Below are positions 30,863 to 41,665 of a stretch of DNA of 64,000 bases, in pieces. Source of the DNA: Chondrus crispus (taxonomy: Eukaryota; Rhodophyta; Florideophyceae; Gigartinales; Gigartinaceae). The translations under genes were made by a program, and so were the position numbers. Below the pieces are notes generated by a model, which was not told the DNA's origin, did not search any database, and was given only the letters and a program-made list of their open reading frames with translations. The stretch covers positions 161,866 to 225,865 of the forward strand of contig NW_005178923.1 in the NCBI RefSeq assembly GCF_000350225.1, in the 5' to 3' direction. Every line of letters starts with the position of its first letter. Position 1 is the stretch's first letter.

Positions 30863-32500
30863 CTAGTTTGTATGCCTCAAGACCGGCGCATGCGTTAGTC
30901 GTTGTTTCAGTTCTTCGAAGGAAGTCTGACAGCTGGCATCCCAGTCGCTGATGTTCTTCCCTTTCTTCGTAAGCTCGGTTAGAGGCAGCGCAATTTTGCT
31001 GAAGTCTTTAATAAACCGCCGGAAGAAGGAAACAAGCCTGACGAACGATCGGATCTCCGAGACAAAGGATGGCGTCGGCCAGTCCTCGATGATATGAATC
31101 TTCGCCGGGTTGACCTTCATCCCATCCTCCCCCACAACCACTCCAAGTAATTCAACCTCCTTCTTCATAAAGTCGCACTTTTGAGGGGAAATATAGAGCT
31201 TGTGAGAACGTAGCCGGTCTAGTACGGATCGAACATCTCCAAAGTGCTGCTCTGTTGTCTCTGAAAAAATGAGTATGTCATCCATGTAAACAACTCAGCA
31301 TTTTTCAGCCAGTCCATGTAGGACCTCGTTCATTAGAGCCACAAACGTAGCAGGTGCATTTCAGAGGCCCATCGGCATAACGAGAAATTCATACTGCCCA
31401 TACTTTGTGTTGAAGGCGGTCTTCTCGACGTCTTCGGGTCGGATGCGTATCTGGTGGAAACCGGTTTTTAAATCCATTTTTGTAAACAACTTAGCACCTC
31501 CCAACCTGACATACATTTCATCCGGCCGCGGAATCGGTGTGCTACTGCGCTTTGTAATCCTGTTCAGTCCTCTGTAATCCACCACCCCGCGAAGGGGCTT
31601 CCCAGAAGTCTTCACAAAAAACAAGGCCGCGCCAAAGGGGCTCTTCCTTGGTCGGATGACCTTTCTATTCAACAGGTCGATCAGGTACTCTCGTGTAGCT
31701 TCAAGTTCTTGGGGAGAAAGGCGATACAGACCCCGGTGCGGACTCTTCTGGTGAGGGTCGATGACGATCGCATGGTCGACACTACGTTCCGGTGGAAGCA
31801 CTTTAGGGAGCTTTGTGCGGAAGACGTCCTCATACTCATCCAATTTTTTGCGCAGCCGGTCATCCATCCTCTCCATCGTATCTGTGTTCTGCAGGAGAGA
31901 ATTGATTTCCGGCACCCCAAAGACGGCTACATTCGTGCTCTTCTTGCCCTTCCGAAAAACTCGCTTGAATTGTTTGATGTTTCATGTTTGTTACGGACAA
32001 TTTTTCGCTGTTTTCTGCTTTTGTTTCATACAGTACTTCTCCATTGATGCTGACGGATCTCGATTCGTAACATGTCTTTGGCTGGACGTCTCTATGCCAG
32101 GGCATCCCCAATATCATATTGTAACGGACTTCTGCCAAGACAAATCTCGATACGTAAGTGTGATTTCCACTTTTGACTTGTACTTATTCGACAACTTCAC
32201 AGCTATGTTCGCCGTAGTGTTCTGACGAATGGTTCACGGCTATGCTCTCCTTCACTTGAGTTATGCGATAGAATTTTCTATGTTCCCACCAATAAGAGCG
32301 AGACATAATGTTAGTGTTCGCCCCATCGTCTTTCAGCAGCTCGGCCGGAACTCCATTCGCCGTTCCCCCAAAAAGACAATTAAGGGTTCAAAGGGGATTT
32401 CTTGTCCATTTCGAAATTCGTTGGACTGCACTCCGAGCAACCTGATCAGTCTTCGGGGGCTCCTGTGCCAGCAACGACGTTGCCCTGGTTCCGTAATGAT
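30863..32500 (-). pseudogene. gypsy protease and reverse transcriptase, with nonsense codons
   Basis: Protease: DDGANTNIMS at about 32300-32330 (usually D-S/T-G-A), then YNMILGMPWHRD at about 32100. Reverse transcriptase (31915-30863): HQKSPHRGLYRLSPQEL, RKSPFGAALFFVKT, LRGVVDYRGLNRITKRSS, FTKMDLKTGFHQIRI, EKTAFNTKYGQYEFLVMPMG, and MDDILIFS at about 31260-31285. Two in-frame TGA codons lie between MPMGL and VVYMDD (about 31361 and 31290). Joining frames shift between protease and reverse transcriptase. Confidence 0.85.
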
Positions 32501-32623
32501 CCGTGTTCTCAGATGCAAGACGAGTTGTTACCTGATCCGTGTCAGGGGTTCTATGGCCTTCTGTTTGCTCATGCGGGCCATTGCGTAATATGGAATGATT
32601 TATTCCGTACTCGTTCGATGAGC

Positions 32624-33620
32624 TCACTCTTCCCCCTGGTTTGCGTCAGACTCAATCACTTTTGCCTCTCCCATGAGGTTCGAAATTAAATCCATATTGC
32701 TTGCCACAAATCGTCTGTCATCATTCTTTTTACGTAGTGGGCATGTGCGGATAGAACATCCGGTCTTGTGACAGTAAAAGCATGCATTGTTGCCGATATC
32801 CTCTTCTCTCTGGCGTTGTTTCTTTGTTTTTGCAACCCTGGTCTTAGAGATGTCCGTGGGAACAGAACTTGCACTGGAGGGTAAAACACTGGCATAGTAC
32901 GGTGATGAGGAAGCGGAACTAGTGTACTTTGTGCTGTTTCCTTTGGCTGCTTCGACATTTGAGGCGTCCGTCATGAACTGACTCAGGTCCTGATAGTCTT
33001 TAGTACACAGCTCACTGCGAATGAAAGGCTTCAAACCGCGGCGGTACCTGTCGATTTTTTCATCTACAGAGATGCCGGGGATATCGATCAGTATTTTGAG
33101 AAACGTTTCGTTATAATGATAGACGGACTTTTGCTGGCACCAAACTGCAAGTTTGTCGCGGGCCAGCCGAACTTTATTGATAGGAGTAAACCTCTTCCGG
33201 AGTTTCACCTCTAGATCCTCCCATGTGGTTATCAAAACATCTGAACTGACTACTTGGTACCAATCATAAGCACTTGCAGATAGGTAACTAATGGCAACAT
33301 TCATTCTCTGAACATGGGGAACTTGACTAAGATACAACTTCATGTGTCCAATAAACGAATCCAAGGACTAATTTGGCTTGCCTGAGATTGATTCCGGCTT
33401 GTTGATGAAAATCTTTTTGCCGGAGTTCTGGGCGAGGCCGAGCGCCTGATTCGCGGCCTGGGCTTCATTGCGTATCTGGTTCTGACTTTGCTACATCCCA
33501 GTGATCACGGTATTTGCAGCGTGTAGTTTTCTCTCCAATTCCTGGATATTGTGCTGCATCTGCTGCCAATGAGCCTGCATCTGATCACCCATGGTGCCTG
33601 AGATCTTCTAGCGATGCTAC
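32624..33620 (-). pseudogene. gypsy gag
   Basis: The main frame (33364-32624) begins MDSFIGHMKLYLSQVPHVQR and contains the retrotransposon gag helices (SASAYDWYQ, TTWEDLEVKLRKRFTP, IPGISVDEKIDRYRRGLKPF). At residues ~208-221 it has CFYCHKTGCSIRTC, a zinc knuckle in which the His of C-C-H-C is Cys. The N-terminal part (33365-33600) is read in another frame after a stop at 33368-33370, so gag is broken at least once. Confidence 0.75.
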
Positions 33621-33623
33621 CAG
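33610..33623 (-). other. gypsy primer-binding site
   Basis: One or two bases after the 5' LTR the minus strand reads TGGTAGCATCGC. TGG is the complement of a tRNA CCA end, and TGGTAGCA resembles initiator tRNA-Met primer sites in many gypsy elements. This contrasts with the half-tRNA site of copia-2. Confidence 0.6.
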
Positions 33624-33908
33624 TGTAGCGGGAACTCTCCAACGGAACTGAACTTCAAGCTGATGGAAGTGATGTTCTTTCTTTCTGCTAGCATTATAAC
33701 TCTCCTCTACTTATACTATTTGCTGCAGCGTAAGGCTCTCCAATAATTCTCCGATAACTCTCCGATAACTCCCCTGGTGTGCGACATGAAATAATATTTC
33801 TTGTCTATGCAATATTCGTGCACTCTCCCTGGCTCATTATGCAATATTCGTGCACTCTCCCTGAATCATTTAGAATAATAATTTGAGAGTCACATATGAC
33901 ACGTTGCA
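33624..33908 (-). repeat. gypsy 5' LTR
   Basis: 285 bp, about 98% identical to 28650-28934 by direct comparison. Confidence 0.92.
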
Positions 33909-33913
33909 GAAAC

Positions 33914-34511
33914 TACCTTTTTGTGCTGCATAGGGAGAGGAAGCGAGTCTCATTTGAAAGCACTTGTGATAGTAATACAAAATGGAGCAGTTGGACGGAG
34001 TTTATAGAAGAATTTGAACAGCATGTATGCGATTTTGACAAACCAACTCCAGTCCAAATATTCGTACAGACCCTGAGTAGGTGTCTAGATCGAGGGTTGT
34101 GGGACAACGGAGAGCTTACTCTACAAAAAAGTCCTTCAAACATCCCCGCAAACGTGGTGTCTTTGTTCTCGATTTCTGAGTTTGGTAGGCTTTGTGTAAC
34201 CCTGCGTGATGGTACTCCTTCTAGGAAAGCATTATTGGACTTTTACAAACATGCTCACGCTATACAACTTTCGCACAAATTTTACTCGGGATGACCTCTG
34301 GCAGATTATTGCCAGGCGCTTTAATGATCATTTTCTATCATATGAACAGGATATCTCCACGTCTGTGCCGGAATTATGTCCCTCGGAGCTCTCAATTTGC
34401 GAAAGATCTTCTGAAAAGTTGAAGAATCTCTATCAAAGGACACAATGCACACAATGTATGTCTAAACAACGATTTGTGGATTACCGTAGGTCGGGACACA
34501 ACGATCCGTAG
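33914..34511 (+). pseudogene. unidentified coding region, right part, after the gypsy element
   Basis: Reads YLFVLHRERKRVSFEST, then WSSWTEFIEEFEQHVCDF, then LFSISEFGRLCVTLRDG, and stops at 34294. A second frame from about 34230 reads FTRDDLWQIIARRFNDHF and LSYEQDIS, so a frameshift near 34270 is likely. The frame at the gypsy boundary is continuous with 28395-28649 once one GAAAC copy is removed. The length in total would exceed 270 residues. No family recognised. Confidence 0.45.
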
Positions 34512-34617
34512 AAATTCCATAATATTTTAGGGCCGCATGACAAGGAAGGTAACGTTGCCGTAATGGATATGGAGTGGGTCTGGATTTTTGTGGTATGCCG
34601 GTTGGACACTAAGGAAC

Positions 34618-35277
34618 TGTGGCAGAACGGCGGTTCAACATTAGATTTAGATTAGATTAATATGAGCCGCACGCGCACACACGTGTACAGCGCACATACC
34701 CCACCTGTACGGAGCGCGCGCACACACGTGCACACGTGTGCCACGCGTGTGGGAAGCGCCCATACCGGCATGTACTATACGTGTATGACACGTGTACAGG
34801 CAGCACGGGACAGCCCGCGCTGACTACCGTAGCCCTACAGTACAGTCCGTACTGTACTGTAGAATGATAGGATTGATTGTATATTAAATAACGGAGCGGA
34901 CCGGCGGCGGTGAGTGGGACAAGCACGGACTTGTCCACGATCGGCCGCCTAGGTCCGTCTTCCAGCTTACCTAACACGCGCGATTCGCCTTCGGGCGCGT
35001 TAAACGGGACAAAGCGGGTAGGGCACACACGGGTACGCGAGGGAGCCTAGATCCGCCTCCGCCCGTCAGCGCTGGTACGTTACCCAGCGCTGCTCCGGGG
35101 CGTCGAGACGTAGATCTGCCCGCGCGTACGCTCGTCCCCGACCGTCCCGCTCTACCACGCTACCAGGGCCCGCTTCCCTGTCCCGTCAGCTGTGTGTTTC
35201 CCCGTCTTCTCGCCTTCCGAAAGGGCTGCGTCGAGCTAAGCATACACCCCTCTACGTTGGGGGGTGTTTATGCTACA
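34618..35277 (-). mobile_element. family X element, copy X1 (inverted orientation)
   Basis: 660 bp. The right end GGTGTTTATGCTACA is the reverse complement of the family start TGTAGCATAAACACC. The left end TGTGGCAGAACGGCGG is a diverged TIR followed by the family tract ATTAGATTTAGATTAGATTA. Flanks are GGAAC and AGAAC, a 5-bp duplication with one change. It contains several CACGTG and CACACGTGT palindromes and a 12-bp-stem hairpin at 34835-34862. No coding frame supported. Confidence 0.8.
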
Positions 35278-35813
35278 AGAACCAGACCAGTTCTTGTTAG
35301 ATGTAAGTTTAAAACATTTGAGGTTGGAATGGGAGAAGGCGGTATGAGTTCTGCATTGAAGCCTAGTTTAACGTCTGGCAAGAGAAGGCAGGTGCGTCCT
35401 ATGAAGAGGCTGGGGAAGAAATTAAGGGAATGAGAATGGAGACAAAGGATCGCTGGGAAGAGGTGAAGGATAATCTGACAAATTAGCAGAGCACCACGGA
35501 CGTAGCCGGGAAACCTACTCCGCTTTCCGACGAACTTGAAAAGGAAGACTGGTATGACATCATCGAGAAGCGCACAATGCGGTTGAAGAGGGGGAAAGAC
35601 GCAGGGGCTGGCGAGGGCACTATTTAAATCTGCGAAAGGGGCTGTCGGAGGCTATTGAGAAGTTCAACAACTTGAGAAGTGATGAATAGTGACATATCGA
35701 ACGTCCAGCTGCTCCATTAGACGAGGCGGCACGCTTTCATGGCAATCGCCTTCCTGGACTCGAACACGGGCAGCCTCTCCTAGAACCGGCCCCACGCCGC
35801 CTCTCCGCCGCCA
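35278..35813. other. about 0.5 kb without a confident gene
   Basis: Short + frames, e.g. TDVAGKPTPLSDELEKEDWY then DIIEKRTMRLKRGKD around 35490-35600. Its position could make it upstream coding sequence of the ABC pseudogene, but no ABC motif is visible. A TATTTAAA lies near 35621. Confidence 0.35.
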
Positions 35814-36527
35814 GTGCCGGTCGAGTACGCGAAGACGACGTGCGACGAAGAAGAGGACGAACAACTGCCGCGCAGCGGACAGAGACAGAACCAGACGTTT
35901 GTTTCATTCCAGGCTCTCGCAGTGGCTCGTGGGGCTGCCCCGTGCGTCTATGACGTTGTTGACCGACCGTCTAACCCTGACGGAAGACGAGGGTGAGGTT
36001 ATTAATGACTTTAGACGTCGCATTGAGTTCAAGAACGTCTTTTTCATCTACGTCTCATGTATCATCGACGACTTGGAAGACAATGCCAAGAGGGAGTGTC
36101 TGGAGAAATTACAACCTTGATGCCCCCCAGGCACAGCTCATGTGCTTGTCGGAACGAGCGTATACCGCAAAATTACCACGGTGCGTCTGATTGAGAGGTT
36201 TTACTATGTGCAGCAAGGTGAAGTTACTTTGGATGGATTAAACGTTCGCAACTTAAACGTCCTCTGGCTGCGTAGCCAGATGGCATATGTGGACCAAATG
36301 TCGACCATGTTCGCAATGAAGATCAGGGAGAACGGATTGCTTGGTGCTGGATTAGTTATGGAAGTTGAAAAAGCGAGAAGAAGACATTCATGCAGCGCTG
36401 GGAACCTACACACGAAGATATTGTACGGGCAGCAAAAAATGCAAATTCCCGCGACTGCATCATGAAGTTGCCGGTGCAGTACGGCACAATGCTCGGTGAG
36501 CATGGGTCCATGGTCAGCGGGGGGTGA
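35814..36527 (+). pseudogene. ABC transporter (ABCB/MDR-like) fragment, frameshifted and truncated
   Basis: Pieces in changing frames match the linker and nucleotide-binding domain of B-type ABC transporters. These are AARGAAPCVYDVVDRP-like sequence (35930-35980), VINDFRRRIEFKNVFFIY (about 36000-36055), then VGTSVYRKITTVRLIERFYY (36147-36206), QGEVTLDGLNVRNLNVLWL, and FAMKIRENGLLGAG. In a further frame comes HEDIVRAAKNANSRDCIMKL and YGTMLGEHGSMVSGG, ending at the ABC signature. Walker A (GxSGxGKST) is destroyed, reading GTSVYRKIT. Homology stops at 36527, where GC-rich sequence begins, so Walker B and the rest are missing. Intact family members pump substrates across membranes using ATP; this one cannot. 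Confidence 0.75.
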
Positions 36528-37984
36528 GGGGAAGGCTGTGCGCGCGCGGCGCGGCCAGTGCGGCAGTCCACCCGCACGGGGCGCGTGCATGCAGTGGCTA
36601 CTGAGGATGTTTGCGCATGCGCGGGGCTGTAGTGGCACGGCACGGCGATAGAAGAGGGCGGTGGCGTGCTAGGCGGGCGGCGAGTGTCGGGAGTGAGCGG
36701 CATTTACGAGGGTGCGGCGCGGCGCGGGGGAGATTTGGGGGCGCGGTGGAAGGGCTAGCGGCGGGCGCATCGCGGAGGGAGATGAGAGATTGTTGGTTCA
36801 GGGAGCGATGAAACGCGTGCGCGCGGCGGCCAGACCCGAGCGGTGTAGATACAAAAACTGGGCGCGGCGTAAGGCGGCGGAAGAGAGATTTCCGGCGGGC
36901 GGGGATGTCCAGCAGGCGAGGATGTCCGGTGGGAGGTGACAAGCGGTGGTGAGGGGGACGATGAGTGGGGTTGGGGCGGCCGATGTTGGGGGCGTGGGCG
37001 GCGACGGGCGAGAAGAGGAATTGGGGCGGCAATTCGAAACGGCGGTGCAACAATTGCATGGCGGCGCGCGTGTCCGCTGCAAAGCAACCGCTGCGCGGAT
37101 CTGTCTGCGTCCGTTCGCTGTGCGCTCAGAGGTGGTGTGCATCGTGCCTGGCTGGAAACCATTTTTGCTCCCGAGATAAAATATCTTACGGCAAGACTGC
37201 GTGGCCACGCGCCGCGCCCGCCACCCCACGTATGTCTGCACCCGTGCTTCCACGAGCGCGCGAGCGGGCACGCCGAAGCGGCTTGTCCCAGAGCCGCGCA
37301 GAACGCCGACAGCTCGCGCTGTCGCGAGTGCGCGCCGGCGAGTCGTGCCGCGTACACCGTATCCTGCAACAGCGTGTGGAGCGCGCGGACCCCCGCCACA
37401 AATCTTTCATGCATCTCGCAGCCGCGCTTTCCCCTGTGCATGCTCCCCCGCCCCTGTGCTTGCCCCTCCCCGCCCATGCTCCCCCGTCCCCGCGCCTACT
37501 ATATGCGCGGTCGATCGTGAACCAAATTGAAGCTTGGGGGAATCCCTGCCTTTCGTATTTGCCAAAAATTAACCTTAGAAGTGTAAAAAGACAGACGCAA
37601 CGCCCTGCCCTGGGACCTGGTCTTTCATCCTGTGACAACTCAATGAGCGCCGTCGTTAACTCCTCAATATCGGAGGGTTTCCCCTTCTCGGCCTCGTCAT
37701 CGCAGATAAAATTTCTGATCAATATTACGTCGATCTCCACATTCATCATCCATGTCAGGTCATCTGTGACCGAGCTTTGAGACGATGGAATCGTATTGGG
37801 CACACCAGCAACTCGCTCACATTTTCAAGAAAGCAGAAGAGATGCTTATTAAATACTACCGTCATGACATATTGAACCTACAACATGCGAAACGATTTAA
37901 TTTCCCACCACCACCCCGCTCAATGCGGACGACCCATGTGGACGACTACTTTCTCTTAGTAATAGTTAACTTCCTACTTGTATG
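36528..37984. other. GC-rich block, no supported gene
   Basis: 36528-37520 is very GC- and CpG-rich with mutually overlapping open frames on several strands, none showing a motif; the openness is explained by lack of AT-rich stop codons. 37520-37984 is of ordinary composition with no recognised gene. The left edge coincides with the truncation of the ABC pseudogene. Confidence 0.5.
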
Positions 37985-39202
37985 TTAAGGTCTAAGGATG
38001 CCACTGTCCTCCAGAAGCGCAGCCATCTTCTTCCTTCGTTTAGAAGCACCTCGCGCGAAGTCAGCCTCTGACGATTCTCGGAGTATTGTCACAATCTGCC
38101 AGTTCTCCCCTTTGACTACACGATACCAGTCATCTCTGTCTTCCCTCAATTTAGCAAGAGAATCGGAACTGTACCAATGAATACGGTGTTTCCGGCCATT
38201 TTGGTCAATACAAAAGTTTTGCAGCTTAATGGTGACAATAATTATTTCGATGCTGACTTCTAATGAAAATTCCATCTCCCGTAAAATTGTCCATTTCTTA
38301 ACCAGATATCCAAAACCCAGTTCGATGTGCATACGCAGGCAGGATTGAAAATTTTGTAAGCGTCGCGGTATGGGTAGCCCTGGAGTAGAGAGGCAGGATA
38401 AGGGGTTAGCCCACTTTTTTCACATGCGTACACTTCGTTTTGTAGCAAACCTGTGGAGTGACACGCGCCTAAGTACGACACTGAATGTGCTGGAGAGCCA
38501 TGTGTTGACCCCTTACACATTGCGGATGCAAGTACGAATCGATAGCGGGCATCCACGAGCGCCAGAACTAGTACAGAATAGCATCCTTCTCTGCAATAAA
38601 ATCTTGCTGGATCGTGGCGGGTCTCTGGCTGCTTAATCTTGACACATATCCCATCCCATGCCTCTATGCATCCTTTCAAAGGATTCACGCTACTTTGTGA
38701 AACTTTGAACTCTTCGGCAAGCCGCTGCAGTTGATCTGGCACCCCAGAACGACTGGAAATGATAAATTCCGAAGCAGAGAAACCCTTGTGTCTGCGAAAT
38801 TTTCGAACAATGCGGTTTTGCCAACGGTGTAGTGCTGCATCTCATCAAGGTAGCTGCCACCGACAAGAAGGCGCAATGTTACACCCAGTCGGCAGCGAGT
38901 TTCACAGTGTTTCGTGCCTCTCGTCTCCTTAGATCATCTCCCAGCGTCTCCAGCGGACCGTAAAAAGATTTCCTGGCCATTCGAAATGCACGCCCGAATT
39001 CTTTTTCTGTATAAAATGCAGTACTCTCCTCGAAATTTATACGCGTCCTTTGCCTTTCAGAGTTCACCCGCCGTGGCGCAGCCCAGTGTGTGCTTTTTCC
39101 ATGCGCTGTAGTTGAAACCTTGCCTGCATGTGATTGACGGAATCCTATTTTAGAATGAAAGCAGCCACAGCCGCTAGTAGCATAGATTTTTATTTTTGCC
39201 AT
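37985..39202 (-). pseudogene. PIF/Harbinger (HARBI1-like) transposase pseudogene
   Basis: Minus-strand pieces in order. 39202-38879 reads EFGRAFRMARKSFYGPLETL then DDLRRREA. After a frameshift at ~38880 comes LRLLVGGSYLDEMQHYTVGK (to about 38740). After another shift comes LQRLAEEFKVSQS then NPLKGCIEAWDGICVKIKQP with the first catalytic Asp, YSVLVLALVDARYRFVLAS with the second, and KGSTHGS (38742-38260). The C-terminal part (38332-37985) reads MHIELGFGYLVKKWTILREM with the catalytic Glu of the R-x-E motif, then IIIVTIKLQNFCID. At least three frameshifts. No TIRs found, so the element's ends are undefined. Confidence 0.75.
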
Positions 39203-40959
39203 TGTCTTTCTGAAAAGCTTTTCTTTTGTAAGCAGTCAGAGCGACTCATCATAGAAAACACGGGACTCACCTAGAGAGAGAACGTCAACGGTAGTACGGG
39301 GTGTGGTTACGGCACGGTTTGGCTCGTCAAGACTGCTGGAAAGTGATTTTTCCGAACAGCCCTGGCGCCTTGCCAGTGCTTGCGCAGTTCTGTTGCTGTA
39401 TGTAACAGTGGCCGGCGACATTTTCAGAAGTACCTATCATCCAGATCCGACCCGACGCCGTCCCGGCGACGTGCCCGGTACTGTACCCTAAACTCTTGTC
39501 GAGAGCGAAACGTAAAACTCTCGAACCGGAGTTTGAGCTCTGTACTCTTCTTGTCTCACAGAACTTTACTTAATATTTTCAATATAAAACCTCAGAAAGA
39601 TGCCATGCTGGCAGCACTGCTGGCCGTCAAAAATAAACGTTTTGCGATGTGACTGCAAACTAGAACTAGGGGTCAGAGCTTTCCAGTTCATGTGAAGTAG
39701 TCTGCCTCAGTTCTCCTGTGTTGACGCAATCAGTACTGTTCCATATCCCTATTTGAAAATGCTTTGTTCGCTCTACTGTACACGAACAAAAATACGGGGC
39801 GAAGGTTCCCATGGTTTTCATTGTCTGAAGCGATACCTCCTCTAACTGAGAGGCGCCGGTTAGACGCATCAAACAGAGCAAGTTTGGGTGCAAGCAGGCA
39901 AGTATTGCGAGTTCGCTGTGCTGTTCAGTAACCTTCGACTTTGAGCTGTACGGGCCATGTTCACTGTACTGTACACCGCCGAAATCTTATAATTTGAGTT
40001 CAATTCATTTCCTTTTGGGGCGCCAGGACGAGATTTGTGATTTGAAATGCCCGTGCGTGCCCGGAGTGCATGAGATGCACAAATATGGGGTAAAAGTAGT
40101 CAAGTGAGGGAGAAAGGGCGCCAAAGTGCCCCCTCGAAAACCTCACGGTGCACACTGCAGTGTACAACCCGGCTAAATCGACATCTCCGAATGGCCGATG
40201 TTCACTACACTGTACACCACGGAAACTCGGGATATTATCTACGGGCCATCGACTATGGGTCTAAATATACAGAAAGTTACTTCCCATGAGTGTCACTACA
40301 GTAGACTGCTAACCGGTTATGTGGTCCTTTCCTAGAACTAAGTAGAGTAGAAGAGTTGAGAGGTAGAATTGTACAGTCAACAGAGTTGAAGTAGTGAACC
40401 TTGTACTATTTTATAGATCCCGCTGCGATATGAGCCCTCTAAGATCACTTACTTTAACTCGTAGCCACTCCCGATGTGGTTGAAATGGAGAGCCAGCCAA
40501 TGCCCTTGTGAACGAGACTGTGCAGTTTTCAGCCGATGGCGTGTACAGTACTTGAATGTTTGCTCGCTGTACTAGTTCCCTTACATATTTGTACTTAATT
40601 CCGATATACTGTACGTTTCTGCAAGTCTCCAGTCCATTGTGCCTAAATTGTCCTGAAATTCACTGTTGGAGGCACATCGTGATGCACAACACCAATTCTT
40701 GAAGTAGTTCTCGTATCCCGACAACTTCCAAAACAAACATCAATTGAACGTTCTGCTGTTTATGGGCCCAGAAGGAGAATGCGCTCTTTATTTGCTCTCA
40801 GAGTCTAACGACTTTGCATGCTTCTCGCTGGTCTTGTATGTTCTTAACCGACTATGGAGGACAACAAACGTAGCCATAAATTGTATGCACGACCCTGTGA
40901 AGACTTTAATCTGTGGTCTGCAAGGCCATAGGCCGCCCTCGGGGCTCAGGAAGTGCTTA
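39203..40959. other. about 1.75 kb without a supported gene
   Basis: No long open frame. A motif of about 40 bases is present twice (GGGCCATGTTCACTGTACTG near 39952 and GGCCGATGTTCACTACACTG near 40194), each followed by TACACC and an ATATTAT-like stretch. Confidence 0.5.
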
Positions 40960-41665
40960 TCGTCGTAAGAAATGATGGTATTTCAGACGAGACGCAAGAA
41001 CTGGACGAAGACACTAAGCTAAAGGTTGCCAAGGCCCGAGCGATCATCATACAGGCCCTTCGGGCCAAACCTCTTCGAATTTGCCTCCCTGATCGAGCAA
41101 ACCCGAACTGAATGTGGAACCGTTTGCGAGAACAGTATGTTGTTTCGAATATAGCGACACAGGTGCAAATACTAGCAAAACTTAGTCGGCGGCGCTATAA
41201 TTGGAACTAAATGTCAGGAGTTTTGCTGACGGATTTGAGGATATCTTTATTCGCATTGAGGGAACAGGTCACGCCTTTCCTGGGCAAATTCAAGTTGTAA
41301 TGCTTCTGGCTTCATTTAGCGAGAAGAGTAAATCACCTTATGGTCACATAGTTGCTCCGCTACAGAGCGTGGGACATGATATGGCGTGGGAACGCGTCAG
41401 TGCGCGTCTGTCTCATGAATACAAATAAAAGCAGTCGAACCAGAATGGTGCACATGTGGCAGGCAATCCGAAGGCCGTACAAAGAGTTCTTATGGCGGCG
41501 GCCATGAAGAACCGCGGAAGTTTGCATCACAAGAGACACATGCATGAGAATAGAGTATTGCACAATTGTAATGAACGCGAGCGTGTCTCAAGGAACTGCA
41601 CTCAGAGATCCAAAGCAGTTTTGGGAGGGCATGGTCGACCCTTTATTCCTTGGGCAAGGATCAAA
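40960..41665 (+). pseudogene. copia gag remnant
   Basis: Readable in shifting frames: LDEDTKLKVAKARAIIIQAL (about 41000-41060), then MLLASFSEKSKSPYGHIVAP and HDMAWERVSARLSHEYK, stopping at 41428. Then RGSLHHKRHMHENRVLHNCN and RVSRNCTQRS, a decayed zinc knuckle in which the first Cys and the His are lost. The order matches copia gag (alpha-helical domain then CCHC). No pol downstream and no LTR seen. Confidence 0.6.

Larger units (their letters stand above)
28650..33908 (-). mobile_element. Ty3/gypsy retrotransposon of the chromodomain (chromovirus) type
   Basis: 285-bp LTRs at 28650-28934 and 33624-33908 (+ strand TGTAGCGGGAACT...GACACGTTGCA) differ at about five positions. Perfect 5-bp target duplication GAAAC at 28645-28649 and 33909-33913. 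Coding on the minus strand runs gag, protease, reverse transcriptase, RNase H, integrase, chromodomain: the Ty3/gypsy order with the chromovirus tail. The pol frame has at least four nonsense codons and two frameshifts, so it cannot move by itself. It lies inside an open frame whose two halves match in phase. Confidence 0.93.

Noticed and set aside
34618..35277. CACGTG-rich palindromes as a CRISPR array or telomere-like repeat
   Set aside because: Spacing is irregular and the repeats are interrupted palindromes inside a TIR element. The TAAATCTAATCTAA tract is too short for a telomere repeat, and the genome is eukaryotic.
36598..37803. Long overlapping frames on both strands (up to 271 codons)
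   Set aside because: The openness follows from high GC content. Frames overlap each other on opposite strands and none shows domains or a credible start.
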